Positions 35,275 through 45,103 of a DNA stretch of 64,000 bases are shown here, piece by piece. The position numbers and the translations under genes were made by a program. Source of the DNA: Bacteroidota bacterium (lineage in GTDB: Bacteria > Bacteroidota > Bacteroidia > 2-12-FULL-35-15); the NCBI GenBank assembly GCA_029237775.1, contig JAQZBR010000006.1, forward strand, positions 124,001-188,000. Direction: 5' to 3'. The notes under the pieces were generated by a model that saw only the letters and a program-made list of their open reading frames with translations, did no database searches and was not told where the DNA came from. How positions within the stretch are numbered: position 1 is the first letter of the stretch; every line of letters starts with the position of its first letter.

Positions 35275-38200
35275 TTTGCTTAGTATTATCAGTTTGTTTT
35301 TTTCTCGGCTTACGGAAGAAATCTTTCCACCTGTTAAAATCTCTCACGTATAAAACGCCTGCTCCGGTTTCCACCAATTGCCCGTCAATTGCGCCTTCAT
35401 ACTGGTTGTGTCTGAAACCTTTCAACCGGTAGCGACCGTCTTTGGTTATTTTGTATTCGAGAGTCACATCACTGGTTATATCACTTGCCGAATTCTGTTT
35501 GGCTCGTTCTCCTTCCACGTCCACACTTCCTCCTACCTGAACACTGAGTCGTTCATCAAACAACTGTTTTTTGATGCCAACCGCTACTTCAGTTCTTCCT
35601 TCCGCATTTCCTGATTCATAATCATCATACGATTGAACATCAAAGTTTAACTCCACACCCGGAACGAGCTTGGATCCTAACTGATTTAATTGTGCTGTCA
35701 GAAATTTTCCAACAGTAGTTCTGGCAGCGTTTGACACTGCATTTGTTTCAGTTTGTAAAGGGTCTTCTTGAATAAACCTGCCTAATACTAGCAGGGCGAA
35801 TACTTGCTTGTTTAATGCAGAAGGATCTTCATTCAGCATGTTAAGTTTCGCGTTAACTGCTCCTCCCATAATTCCTTTTTCTTCGGGAGGCAACTGGATC
35901 TCGAAGCTTATGTCAGGATGTAACAGCTCTCCACGAAGCTTTAGATACACATCAAACGGGTAGCGCTGTTTAAATCCGTTCTGGTCCGCTTCACTAAGTC
36001 CCGATATCTGATCAGCTACCAGATCAATGGGTGCTGCTCGTACTGAATAAATTGCATTTATGGAAACGTTCGCGTCCAATGGATCTCCATTCCAGATAAT
36101 GGTGCTGCCGGGAGCTATGCGGAATCGTCTTTTAACTACAGACTCCAAAGCCACCAGGTATGATCCGTCATTGAGGTTATATGCTCCGGTTAGGCTCATT
36201 TTTCCACTCGGGTCCAACGCAAAGCTTAAAGCCGCATCGCCTTTTACGACCAATGAATCACCCGCAGTTGGGTCGATTAATAGTTTCAGGCTTGCTTCCT
36301 TATCGATCTCAATGATTGAAGAAATGTTCATCCCTGTAATTTGAGATTTCTGTGCAGCATTTGCGGCACCTCTTGTTATAATCGGATCGAATGCAAGTGA
36401 ATCATTGAAGTCCACAATTCCATCTCCTTTGTCAGTGGTGAGTTTTTTTTCAGGGACTGCAAACGTGAAATTTGAACCTTTCTTTAATTTAACTCTTGCA
36501 TTTACCACAGGCAGCTCCATATCACCGGTTACCTTTATCTTACTGTCAATGATCATCCTTCCATAATAAACAGAATTACTTTTTGAGTCAGAATTCATGA
36601 GGGTGAAGTCCGTAGTGTTTATGTTCAGGCCGAACTTAAAATCTTTAAAGTTGCTCATCTGAATGTTTCCATCTATCACTGCAGGGTTATTGTTTTGATC
36701 AAGCACTGTAAACTTATTAAAGTAAACTCCATCCTTTTTCAGCTCAATGGTTTCACGCTTCATGCGTAATTCCGTATTTAAGATCTGTGCATTGACCATG
36801 GCATCATTGAACTGCAGTGAGCCGGTTATTTCAGGCGTTTTAAAACTGCCGTGAATTAAAAATTTGCCTGTCGCAGTTCCGGATGCTTCCTGGATCTTAC
36901 CAAAAGAAAGGGCTTGCACCGATTTAAGTGAAAGTGATTTAATATCAGCATCAATGTTTAACGCATTATCGGTTTGATTGGGTAATAGGGTTCCTGTTAT
37001 TGAAATATCGTTATCCGGACCGTTAAGCTTAACATCAAGGTCAAATTTTTCAGAGGTCGGATTTTCAGCCAGGATAGTTATATTGCCGACCTGAATGTTT
37101 TTTACTACCAGATCAGTTATGGAAGCATTTGCGATCAGTCCGTAACCCTTGGCTAGTCTTTTCATTAACACGTGGCCTCCGACTGATCCTTTGGCTATGC
37201 TCGTATCTTTTTCAATTATTCTTGAAAGCTCAGACAATTGGAGGTTTTCGATATTAATGTCCAGGTCATCATTAAATTTATCATGCAGGGAAACGACTTT
37301 GATCTTACTGTCTTTTTTACTTAACAGGAGATCATGTATAAGTATACCGGTTTTATTGATAGAGAAATAATTGTCTTTGGTAACATCCCATTTCTCATTC
37401 ATTACATAGAAATCATTTCCAAGTTTGAACGTATACGTATCATCTTTTTTCGTGAGGTAGGATGTTAGCTGTAGCTTCTTCGCATTTTTTTCATCAATGG
37501 ATGAAATTGTTGTGGTAACTGTCTGGTCTGCTACTTTCCCTTCGACAGTAAGGTTCTCCAGCTTTGCCTGCGCATTTGAAACATCTGCACAAACTATTTT
37601 ATAGTTAATGGCATTTTGGTCGGAGTTAATAAGCAATGCAAAATCTTTAACCTGTAAAGAGCCATACACGATCTTACGCATATTTATACTCAGTCCCAGT
37701 ACATTTTTTTCACTGTTAAAACTTCCCCGAATTAATCCGGGTTCAAATTCTTTCAGTTGTGGTAAAAAGACATCGGAGATGATCGGATGGTTGTGCAGCT
37801 CAACCTCAAACAGGAAATGTTGCGGTTCTCCGTGAGTTGTGTCTTTGACTTCATCAGTGATAGGAAAATAGTTATTGACCATCTTTTTTACCTCCTTTGA
37901 AATATCAACGGGTGAGAAGGTTCCACTGTATTTCAGGTTCACGATTGCATTAGAGATGTTAATTTCACTTCTTCCTTTTTCATTTATAGAGGCGAATAAA
38001 AAAGAGTCTAGAATATATTTTTTTTCATTATGGGATATTATGATCTTGGTTATACCGGCTTTACCGTTAATATTCGAAACCGAATTTCCTTTCATGTCGG
38101 CTACAGCAAGGAACCCAACACGCATATCATCTTCACGCAGGTGAAGCTTTTGCAGATCGGCTCCTTTCAGGTCAAACGTAAACTTATATTGCTCATGATC

Positions 38201-40246
38201 CTTGTTAAGGTCCACAAGTCCGTCAAAATCAAACGCAGCGTTTTCATCATCCAGAGTTATCTTTCCTTCAAACTTTTGTCCGCTGACATTTCCGTTGATA
38301 TCTAATTTATGATATGTATACTCGTTAAGATAAATACTTGGCACATCAGCTTCAATTTCTGCTTTTATGCTATTTTTATCAAATCCTCTCCCTTTTATTT
38401 TTGCAGTCATGGTAAGAGGGCCAAACATTTTTCTGTTTTTTAATAATGATCCGAGATCAAATCCGGAGATATGCAGGTTCCCGTCAAAAGTTTCGTCTTT
38501 TCCTATAATTGCAAAGGCATTGGCAGAACCGTAGTCGCTCGATAAGCCAAGTGTACCGGTAAATTCTTTCATGTAACCTTTGAAGTTTATCACCAGGCTG
38601 ATGGAATTAGGTAGAGAAATAGAAACAGGGATTTTGTTTTTTCCTGCTATCATTTCGATGTCTGCCCTCGTTGATTTTACTTTAAGATCAGGTAAGTAAA
38701 AGAAGGCTTGTTTAATATTTGGAAGGCCCGCAATTATGAAGCTGGTGGTTACCGAAGTGCCGCCACCGGTAGAGATCTGAACATTTTTCCCCTTAAGGTT
38801 ATTCACTTTTCCGGTGATTGTTCCTTTTAAAGTTGTTATGTTGTATGTGTTTTTGAAAAAGTCCTGTTTTGCAAGCTCAGGTGCAAAATATATCACATCA
38901 GAGGTCATCACTTTAATATTTCTCAATTCCGTGTTCACGTCCATGAATTGAATCGAATCTTTTAAAGATTTTAGAGATTCAAACCCCAACATTATGTCTG
39001 CATCTATCTGAGAGCTTGTCGTATTTAACTTTAACTTTTGGGCGACAATAGAATGCTCGTTCATGTAGAATTCTGTTTTGAATTCAGCTATCGTGAATCC
39101 ATTTTTATCCTGCGCGAAAAAATGTTTAACCTTGGCTTTTGTTTCCTTTGAAGAATAGGCCAGGTCTTCTGCTTTTAGGCTGAGTTTACTGTAGTTCAGG
39201 TGCGATGCGTCAAACCGGTGTTTCATTGCTTGTAAATTATTTGCATCGTATTCCAGATGGTTATTCTCAAGATCTATTTTAGAAACCAGAACCTGCCAGT
39301 TACTTTTTTTGACCGGAGGCTTTTTTGAATCATCTATAACAACCGTGTCTGTTTTATAATACGAAACTGAACTTCGCTTCAAACTGACAGTATTGATTGT
39401 GATTTTTTCTTTATTGAGATCAGTAAATAAATCTATTACTTTGAATTCGTTTATTGCTGTGTTCAAGAGTTGATAATTTACCGAGTCGTTTAAACTTAAT
39501 GATGAATTATCTACTCTAATCCGCTTAGCTGTGATAAGAGGGGGAGTTTCCTGACTTTCAGGTTCCTCTTTCTTGTGGCTTGGTTTTAATTTTACTTTCG
39601 TGATCAGATTTTCAATATGCAAATCATCGATATCAAAATGCTTGTTCTCCGTATCTATTTTATCCATTTTAAGTTCAAGCTTTCCTAAAGCAAGATCAAC
39701 AGAAGAACCTCCGTAAATATCATAATACTGTAATGAGATTTTTTTGAGATTTATTTGGTCAATTTCTATAGCCCATTTTGTTTTGCTTGAATCCTCAGGT
39801 TTAATTTGGCTTTCTGTCTTTGTGGAATCACTGAATGCTGTTAAGAGGAAATTGTAATTGAACAAAGTATCTGTCTCACTTCGGCTTAGATGTATAGTAG
39901 CATCTTCCAGGAGAATATCCTTTATATGTATCTTATGGTTGAGCAGGCCGGCCAACGAGAAGTTCACGGAAATTTTTCCTGCATATAGTAACGTGTCTTT
40001 CTTGAGGTCGTCAAGATACACTCCTTCAAGGCTGAGCGACTTCGGAATAGTAAGTGAAATTCTTTTTATCTCAACTTTGGTATGAGTTTTCCCGCTGATA
40101 TATGAGGATGCATAACTGATCAGCTTTTGCTGAATGGATGGTATTCTGATCAGTAATCCTATGCTGAGCAGTAAAAGAAAAATGCCCAAAATTATCCAGG
40201 CGAATGCCTTTAAGATTTTTTTGAGTGTTAAGACTATTCGGGACAT
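35252..40246 (-). CDS. tamB: TamB-like translocation/assembly protein
   Basis: A 1664-residue protein with one N-terminal membrane helix (about residues 10-32) and a very long beta-rich periplasmic body, an AsmA-like start (SIGLLIRIPSIQQKLISY), and the TamB C-terminal domain (DUF490) with segments such as GSYLVALESVVKRRFRIAPGS in parts and NEDPSALNKQVFALLVLGRF. It spans the periplasm and pairs with the TamL protein encoded downstream. It is longer than the E. coli protein (about 1259), as usual in Bacteroidota. A hairpin separates it from the lmo0937-type gene upstream. Confidence 0.92.
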   Translation of the reverse strand: MSRIVLTLKKILKAFAWIILGIFLLLLSIGLLIRIPSIQQKLISYASSYISGKTHTKVEIKRISLTIPKSLSLEGVYLDDLKKDTLLYAGKISVNFSLAGLLNHKIHIKDILLEDATIHLSRSETDTLFNYNFLLTAFSDSTKTESQIKPEDSSKTKWAIEIDQINLKKISLQYYDIYGGSSVDLALGKLELKMDKIDTENKHFDIDDLHIENLITKVKLKPSHKKEEPESQETPPLITAKRIRVDNSSLSLNDSVNYQLLNTAINEFKVIDLFTDLNKEKITINTVSLKRSSVSYYKTDTVVIDDSKKPPVKKSNWQVLVSKIDLENNHLEYDANNLQAMKHRFDASHLNYSKLSLKAEDLAYSSKETKAKVKHFFAQDKNGFTIAEFKTEFYMNEHSIVAQKLKLNTTSSQIDADIMLGFESLKSLKDSIQFMDVNTELRNIKVMTSDVIYFAPELAKQDFFKNTYNITTLKGTITGKVNNLKGKNVQISTGGGTSVTTSFIIAGLPNIKQAFFYLPDLKVKSTRADIEMIAGKNKIPVSISLPNSISLVINFKGYMKEFTGTLGLSSDYGSANAFAIIGKDETFDGNLHISGFDLGSLLKNRKMFGPLTMTAKIKGRGFDKNSIKAEIEADVPSIYLNEYTYHKLDINGNVSGQKFEGKITLDDENAAFDFDGLVDLNKDHEQYKFTFDLKGADLQKLHLREDDMRVGFLAVADMKGNSVSNINGKAGITKIIISHNEKKYILDSFLFASINEKGRSEINISNAIVNLKYSGTFSPVDISKEVKKMVNNYFPITDEVKDTTHGEPQHFLFEVELHNHPIISDVFLPQLKEFEPGLIRGSFNSEKNVLGLSINMRKIVYGSLQVKDFALLINSDQNAINYKIVCADVSNAQAKLENLTVEGKVADQTVTTTISSIDEKNAKKLQLTSYLTKKDDTYTFKLGNDFYVMNEKWDVTKDNYFSINKTGILIHDLLLSKKDSKIKVVSLHDKFNDDLDINIENLQLSELSRIIEKDTSIAKGSVGGHVLMKRLAKGYGLIANASITDLVVKNIQVGNITILAENPTSEKFDLDVKLNGPDNDISITGTLLPNQTDNALNIDADIKSLSLKSVQALSFGKIQEASGTATGKFLIHGSFKTPEITGSLQFNDAMVNAQILNTELRMKRETIELKKDGVYFNKFTVLDQNNNPAVIDGNIQMSNFKDFKFGLNINTTDFTLMNSDSKSNSVYYGRMIIDSKIKVTGDMELPVVNARVKLKKGSNFTFAVPEKKLTTDKGDGIVDFNDSLAFDPIITRGAANAAQKSQITGMNISSIIEIDKEASLKLLIDPTAGDSLVVKGDAALSFALDPSGKMSLTGAYNLNDGSYLVALESVVKRRFRIAPGSTIIWNGDPLDANVSINAIYSVRAAPIDLVADQISGLSEADQNGFKQRYPFDVYLKLRGELLHPDISFEIQLPPEEKGIMGGAVNAKLNMLNEDPSALNKQVFALLVLGRFIQEDPLQTETNAVSNAARTTVGKFLTAQLNQLGSKLVPGVELNFDVQSYDDYESGNAEGRTEVAVGIKKQLFDERLSVQVGGSVDVEGERAKQNSASDITSDVTLEYKITKDGRYRLKGFRHNQYEGAIDGQLVETGAGVLYVRDFNRWKDFFRKPRKKQTDNTKQNAENSNK

Positions 40247-40255
40247 AGGTTAAAT

Positions 40256-40281
40256 GAATGCCCTGCCTTGACAGGGCATTC
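40256..40281 (-). terminator. Hairpin between the lmo0937-type gene and tamB
   Basis: Ten-base arms GAATGCCCTG and CAGGGCATTC with a six-base loop. On the minus strand only a weak T-rich tail follows, so it may attenuate rather than stop transcription into tamB. Confidence 0.6.
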
Positions 40282-40300
40282 AAATAGTTGAATTAATTTG

Positions 40301-40453
40301 TTACACTCTGTCTCCGCGGATCAATCGGAGTAATACAGCTACTACTGCTACTACTAATAAAATGTGGATAAGCCCGCTCGCGTGGAATCCAACGAATCCG
40401 ATTAGCCATCCTATAACAAGGATCACTGCGATGATGTAAAGTAAATTTCCCAT
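40301..40453 (-). CDS. lmo0937-family small membrane protein
   Basis: A 50-residue protein found by translating the minus strand. It starts MGNLLYIIAVILVIGWLIG, has two hydrophobic helices separated by FHASGLIH, and ends with the basic RLIRGDRV. This matches the lmo0937 family of tiny stress-associated membrane proteins. A GGCAT-type site lies upstream with its first G 51 bases before the start. It may be the first cistron of the tamB-tamL unit, though a hairpin lies between. Confidence 0.88.
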   Translation of the reverse strand: MGNLLYIIAVILVIGWLIGFVGFHASGLIHILLVVAVVAVLLRLIRGDRV

Positions 40454-40490
40454 AATGAGTTTTTTTAGTTATTATATTTAAAGGGTGGTT

Positions 40491-40505
40491 TAAATTATCC
40501 TGCCA
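40491..40505 (-). promoter_or_regulatory. GGCAT-type motif, site 6 (GGCAG variant)
   Basis: Minus strand TGGCAGGATAATTTA, first G 51 bases before the lmo0937-type start; shares AGGATGGCA with site 5. Confidence 0.5.
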
Positions 40506-40560
40506 TCCTGAAATTGTCTGAGTTTGCGGGTTGTTCTGTGCAATCACTTCCCCAATTAGT

Positions 40561-41496
40561 TTATTTTCCTTTATACACAACTTTAGGTTCGATCTCGTGA
40601 ATTTCCTTATCAATCTTAACGGCATAGTCATTTGCAATAATCCTATGACCATACAATCGTGCATATACTTTTGTGAATTCAGCTCCCAGATAAAGTATGT
40701 TCGCAGAATAATAAACCCATAACAGAATAACTATAATTGATCCTGCAGCACCATATGTGGATGATAAGGTTGATTGGCCGAGGTAAGCTCCGATAGCAAA
40801 CTTACCTAACATGAACAGCACTGCAGTTGTCGATGCTCCCACTATGGTGTCTCTCAATGAAACTCTTCCATCAGGCAGTGTCCTGAAAATAACGGTAAAT
40901 AATGCAGCGATGATAATAAAAACCAGAAGAATGTTCAATACGTAGAAAAGATAAACGGTTACGTTTGGAAAATGTGCGATGAGCCGCTTATTAAGCAGAT
41001 CCATTATTGAGTTAATTATAAGTCCGACTAGTAATAAAAAACCCATAACTCCGATCATTGAAAAAGACATTAGCCTGTTCTTAAGAAATTTGATGAGCCC
41101 GCGGTTTGGTTTTGCCTTCAGTCCCCAGATAAAATTGATTGAACTTTGGATCTCTCCGAAAATACCTGTCGCACCCATTAGAAGTGTTATCACTCCGATG
41201 GTTGCTGCAAGTACATTATCATTCTTAAGTTTAACATTCTTAATTATCTCCTGAATTTGTGAGGCTGCGTCATTGCCGACAAAAGTATTTATCTGCCAGA
41301 AGATCTCACCACGAACAGCTTCCTTTCCGAAGAAAAGTCCGCAGAGTGCAATGATTACAATAAGTAGGGGGGGTAATGCAAAAATGGTATAGTATGACAG
41401 AGATGCGCTTAACTTAATACAGTTGTCATCAATGAATTCGGTAAAAGTTTCCTTAATGGTTTTCCATGCTTTTTTAAGGTCAAATTTAGTTTTCAT
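40561..41496 (-). CDS. YihY/BrkB-family inner-membrane protein
   Basis: A 311-residue integral membrane protein with about six helices. The segment DNCIKLSASLSYYTIFALPPLL near the N-terminus, LMGATGIFGEIQSSINFIWGL in the middle and the C-terminal AAGSIIVILLWVYYSANILYLGAEF in parts are hallmarks of the family once misnamed RNase BN. The function is unsettled; proposals include transport and envelope lipid homeostasis. It is divergent from an AsmA-like gene 36 bases away, each with a GGCAT-type site. Confidence 0.92.
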   Translation of the reverse strand: MKTKFDLKKAWKTIKETFTEFIDDNCIKLSASLSYYTIFALPPLLIVIIALCGLFFGKEAVRGEIFWQINTFVGNDAASQIQEIIKNVKLKNDNVLAATIGVITLLMGATGIFGEIQSSINFIWGLKAKPNRGLIKFLKNRLMSFSMIGVMGFLLLVGLIINSIMDLLNKRLIAHFPNVTVYLFYVLNILLVFIIIAALFTVIFRTLPDGRVSLRDTIVGASTTAVLFMLGKFAIGAYLGQSTLSSTYGAAGSIIVILLWVYYSANILYLGAEFTKVYARLYGHRIIANDYAVKIDKEIHEIEPKVVYKGK

Positions 41497-41504
41497 ACTT
41501 TCGA

Positions 41505-41519
41505 TGGCATCTTTTTAGG
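41505..41519 (+). promoter_or_regulatory. GGCAT-type motif, site 7
   Basis: TGGCATCTTTTTAGG, first G only 27 bases before the ATG at 41533. If initiation is about 25 bases from the first G, the transcript would be nearly leaderless. This is the shortest spacing of the set. Confidence 0.4.
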
Positions 41520-41523
41520 TAAG

Positions 41524-41538
41524 TACAGATTCATGCCA
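41524..41538 (-). promoter_or_regulatory. GGCAT-type motif, site 8
   Basis: Minus strand TGGCATGAATCTGTA, first G 41 bases before the YihY start. It overlaps the first two codons of the divergent gene. Confidence 0.45.
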
Positions 41539-43215
41539 TATAAGCGAACACGAAAAATATTGATCATAACAGTGCTAAGTACCCTGTTAATCCTTGTTAC
41601 GGCAGGGCTTTTTATAAGCTTTTATTTAAGTAAAAGAGTCGTGGAGGTTTTGAAAGAGAAAGTGTCAGCAGCTACACATGGTGAATATACGCTTTCTATT
41701 GGTGATTTGAGTATTTCTTTTCTCAGCCGTTCAATTGTTGTAAGCAATCTGGTTCTCGCGCCAACGGAACAAAATATAACTCATGCAAAAGCTGTTTATA
41801 TCATCAAAGCTAATAAAGTTCGTGTTTCTGCAATAGCTATGGTCTCCTATTTTCGTGATCATGAGCTGAATATAGATAGAATAGAATTTGAGGAGCCGCA
41901 AATTTCTATTTTCCAGGGGTCCGAAAGAGCACTAGTGAAGGATCCCAATATTGTTGAAAAGCCACTTTCATTGTATAAATCTATTTCATCCAAGCTGACT
42001 TCAGTTACTATTGATCATATTGATATAATCAACTCTAAATTTAATATTTATGCTAAGGCTTCCGATACATTAGCTCTCCTGGCAGCCAATGAAAACAGTA
42101 TCTCAATTGCAGGTTTTCAATTGAATGAAACATGTGATAAAATGGGAAGACTCTTCCTTGCGCAAAAGTTTGAGATCGTAATGAACAAGTTTTCCTATCA
42201 TTTGCCGAAAGGGCTTTACACTGTGTTTGGAAAAAAATTGTACGCTTCATATACCGATTCTCTTTTAAAGGTGGATTCACTTCAGGTAATTCCGAATTTC
42301 AGTAAAAAGGAATTTGGAAAGGCAGCTGATCAGCAGATCAGCCGTGTGAGTCTGGTGGCTAACAAAGTAGAGTTTACCCGTTTTGATGTAAAACGCTTTT
42401 TAGAAATGAACTGGATGTTGGCCGAGAAACTTAACGCAAGTGGTGTCTATATTGACGTTTTTCGTGATAATAATATTCCTCTAAAGCCTATTAACCGTCC
42501 TTCATTGCAGGCATTGTTCCGCGATGTGCCAATATATCTTTCTATAGACACTATACGATTAAGCGAAGCCGATGCAAGTTATGAAGAGATTGCAGAAGGC
42601 GCAACTGAACCCGGAATAATGAAGTTAGGCAATATAAGGGGGGTGATCACGGGAGTGAATAATGACAGCACATTGTTTACTGACGATAGTAAAATAACTG
42701 CAATAGTCGATGCTGAATTCATGCAGAAGTCCCACTTTCATTTGAAATCAGATTTCCCGCTTAATACAAGGGCGAATGTATTTTACAGTTCGGGTTCATT
42801 AAGCTCTATGCCATTAAGTGATATTAATCCGTTGATTGAAAAAGCAAAAGGGGTAAAGGTGCTCTCCGGTGTGATTGATTCAATGAAATTTAACTTCTCT
42901 GCAAATGATACTCGCTCCTCAGGAAAAATGACCTTCGCGTATCATGATCTGGAAGTTAAGCTGAAAGAAGAAGAGAACGAAAAGAAGTTTAAGCGTAAGC
43001 TCAAAAATTTTATTGTCAATGATGTGATCTTGCGACAGAGCAATCCAGGGAAAGATGGAAGACTCCGCGAGGTAAGCATAGGAACTGACCGGAATCCATA
43101 TCGCTACTTTCCGTATTATACAATGCAAACGATATTAAGCGGTATTGCAGCTTCAATGCAAGGCGAGCAGAAAGCCAAACTTTTGAAACGCTCCAGGCTA
43201 CTTGAAAAGAAATAA
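41533..43215 (+). CDS. AsmA-like (DUF748-like) envelope protein
   Basis: A 560-residue protein with one N-terminal membrane helix (about 8-32) and a long beta-rich periplasmic part. The segment EYTLSIGDLSISFLSRSIVV followed by ELNIDRIEFEEPQISIF is the pattern of AsmA/TamB-like lipid-bridge proteins. It is the first gene of a pair with a BamA-like protein, 11 bases apart, echoing the TamB-TamL pair on the other strand. The exact family was not verified by search. Confidence 0.6.
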   Translation: MPYKRTRKILIITVLSTLLILVTAGLFISFYLSKRVVEVLKEKVSAATHGEYTLSIGDLSISFLSRSIVVSNLVLAPTEQNITHAKAVYIIKANKVRVSAIAMVSYFRDHELNIDRIEFEEPQISIFQGSERALVKDPNIVEKPLSLYKSISSKLTSVTIDHIDIINSKFNIYAKASDTLALLAANENSISIAGFQLNETCDKMGRLFLAQKFEIVMNKFSYHLPKGLYTVFGKKLYASYTDSLLKVDSLQVIPNFSKKEFGKAADQQISRVSLVANKVEFTRFDVKRFLEMNWMLAEKLNASGVYIDVFRDNNIPLKPINRPSLQALFRDVPIYLSIDTIRLSEADASYEEIAEGATEPGIMKLGNIRGVITGVNNDSTLFTDDSKITAIVDAEFMQKSHFHLKSDFPLNTRANVFYSSGSLSSMPLSDINPLIEKAKGVKVLSGVIDSMKFNFSANDTRSSGKMTFAYHDLEVKLKEEENEKKFKRKLKNFIVNDVILRQSNPGKDGRLREVSIGTDRNPYRYFPYYTMQTILSGIAASMQGEQKAKLLKRSRLLEKK

Positions 43216-43226
43216 AATATTCGGCC

Positions 43227-45050
43227 ATGATTCGTAAGGTGATTTTATTTCTTATTTGTTGTCTGTTTCAGGGAGACGTTTTTTGTCAGCGCAAAGAAAG
43301 AGAGTTTCCCGATTCAACATTTATTTACAGAAAGATCGAAGACTTTTCCAGTAAGCATAAATCAACCCGTATGTTGTACAGGCTTATATTCCGGCCCGTG
43401 AATCCACAGGCGGTAGCAACGGTGGCCAAGAAAAAGCTTGTCTCCCGACCGGTTACACTTTCAAAATTCGAAGGTAAAGTAATAAGGGATATTCATATAA
43501 TTACCTATGACCCTTTCGGGTATGACCCGAGAGACACCAGCATAAAACCTCAGATGCTTCTTCCTAAAGCCGGAAATGCGGTACACGTGAAAACCTGGCC
43601 AATGAAAATAAAGAATGTGATGATCGTTAAAAGATATGACACCTTCGATTCGCTTCGTATCAAAGAGTCGGAAAGGCTCATAAGAAGTCAGCCATATGTA
43701 AGAGAGGTTTATACATCACCTGTTCTAACGAATGATTCTGTTGACCTGTATATACGTGTCTATGATGTATGGAGTATTTTAATAACCGGAGCTTTGACCC
43801 AGAAATTTTATGCAATAGATGGACGCGACAAGAATTTTATGGGCGCAGGTCATCAGGTACAGCTCAAATACCGGCATGATTACACCACAGGAAAGAGTAA
43901 CTATAATGCAACTTATTTCATTCCGAATATTTATGATACATATGTCAATTCAACGATGTATCATTCGATTGATGAAAATAAGAATACCGCTATGAGTGTC
44001 TCGCTGGACCGGCCGTTCTATTCTGTATTTACTTCTTGGGCAGGCGGGATATCCCTTCAGAAAAACCTTAACCGGGGTACATTGTACGATCTTGATTCCA
44101 CCATCTTCGAACAAAAATACCGCTCGATAACCCAGAATTACTGGGTTGGACGGTCATGGCAGTTATTCAAAGGTAAGACGGAGGAAAAGCGAACTACAAG
44201 TTTTATCACTTCAGCACGCTATTACCGCGTTCATTTTCAGGAACGGGCTGCCGAAATTTATGATTCTGCAAGAATTAATGCGAATGAGGATTTTTATATG
44301 GGAGGAATAGGAATCGCGAAAAGATTATACAAACAGGATAATTATATTTTCAGATATGGCTTTATCGAGGATGTGCCCACGGGCCGGGCCTATTCTTTAG
44401 TGGGAGGATACCAGATAAGGGAAAAGATCGGCAGGTTCTATGCGGGTGGCAGGGTGTATATGGCAAATTATCACGACTGGGGTTACTTCAATATTTATTT
44501 TGAATACGGGACTTTTATCCGCGGGCGCAGAACTGAAGAAGGTTGTTTCTCGGCAGGGATAAATTACTTCAGTAATATTATTAAGATCGGCAGATGGAAG
44601 CTCCGGCAATTCATCAAGCCGCAGTATATCATCGGATTCGACCGGCCTGACCATGACAATCTAACCCTAAGCAATGATTACGGAATCAAGGGTTTCAACA
44701 GTTTTGGAATCTATGGAAAGGAACGCCTTTCATTAACGTTTCAGTTACAGTCGTATGCGCCATGGAACATTATCGGATTTCGTTTTGGCCCTTATCTCGT
44801 AAGCACAGTTGGGATGCTCGGCTCCCAGAAAAGCGGATTTTCCAGAAGCCCTTTATACTCTTCATTCGGAATCGGACTGTTAATAAAAAATGATTATCTC
44901 GTTACCAGCCATTTTCAGATCTCACTTGTTTTTTATCCTATCATTCCCGGGGTAGGCAATAATGTTATTAAAGTTAATCCTGTAAAGACTTCTGACTTTG
45001 GTTTCAGAGGCTTTGACATCTCTCAGCCAACTGTCATCAGCTATAATTGA
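43227..45050 (+). CDS. Probable BamA/Omp85-like outer-membrane protein
   Basis: A 607-residue exported protein (signal peptide to about residue 20, GDVFCQ). One or two POTRA-like modules occupy about 80-190 (VIRDIHIITYDPFGYDP; ESERLIRSQPYVREVYTSP), followed by a beta-barrel-like region from about 200 rich in Tyr, Phe and Gly. A surface-antigen layout is thus likely. It may insert or move proteins or lipids with the AsmA-like protein encoded just upstream. The C-terminus lacks the typical final Phe. Confidence 0.6.
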   Translation: MIRKVILFLICCLFQGDVFCQRKEREFPDSTFIYRKIEDFSSKHKSTRMLYRLIFRPVNPQAVATVAKKKLVSRPVTLSKFEGKVIRDIHIITYDPFGYDPRDTSIKPQMLLPKAGNAVHVKTWPMKIKNVMIVKRYDTFDSLRIKESERLIRSQPYVREVYTSPVLTNDSVDLYIRVYDVWSILITGALTQKFYAIDGRDKNFMGAGHQVQLKYRHDYTTGKSNYNATYFIPNIYDTYVNSTMYHSIDENKNTAMSVSLDRPFYSVFTSWAGGISLQKNLNRGTLYDLDSTIFEQKYRSITQNYWVGRSWQLFKGKTEEKRTTSFITSARYYRVHFQERAAEIYDSARINANEDFYMGGIGIAKRLYKQDNYIFRYGFIEDVPTGRAYSLVGGYQIREKIGRFYAGGRVYMANYHDWGYFNIYFEYGTFIRGRRTEEGCFSAGINYFSNIIKIGRWKLRQFIKPQYIIGFDRPDHDNLTLSNDYGIKGFNSFGIYGKERLSLTFQLQSYAPWNIIGFRFGPYLVSTVGMLGSQKSGFSRSPLYSSFGIGLLIKNDYLVTSHFQISLVFYPIIPGVGNNVIKVNPVKTSDFGFRGFDISQPTVISYN

Positions 45051-45055
45051 TCTGC

Positions 45056-45070
45056 TGGCATCTATTTTTA
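45056..45070 (+). promoter_or_regulatory. GGCAT-type motif, site 9
   Basis: TGGCATCTATTTTTA, first G 47 bases before the ATG at 45104. One of the best matches to the consensus. Confidence 0.55.
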
Positions 45071-45103
45071 AGTTCTATCCTAAACAACTAAAATCACACA
45101 ATT

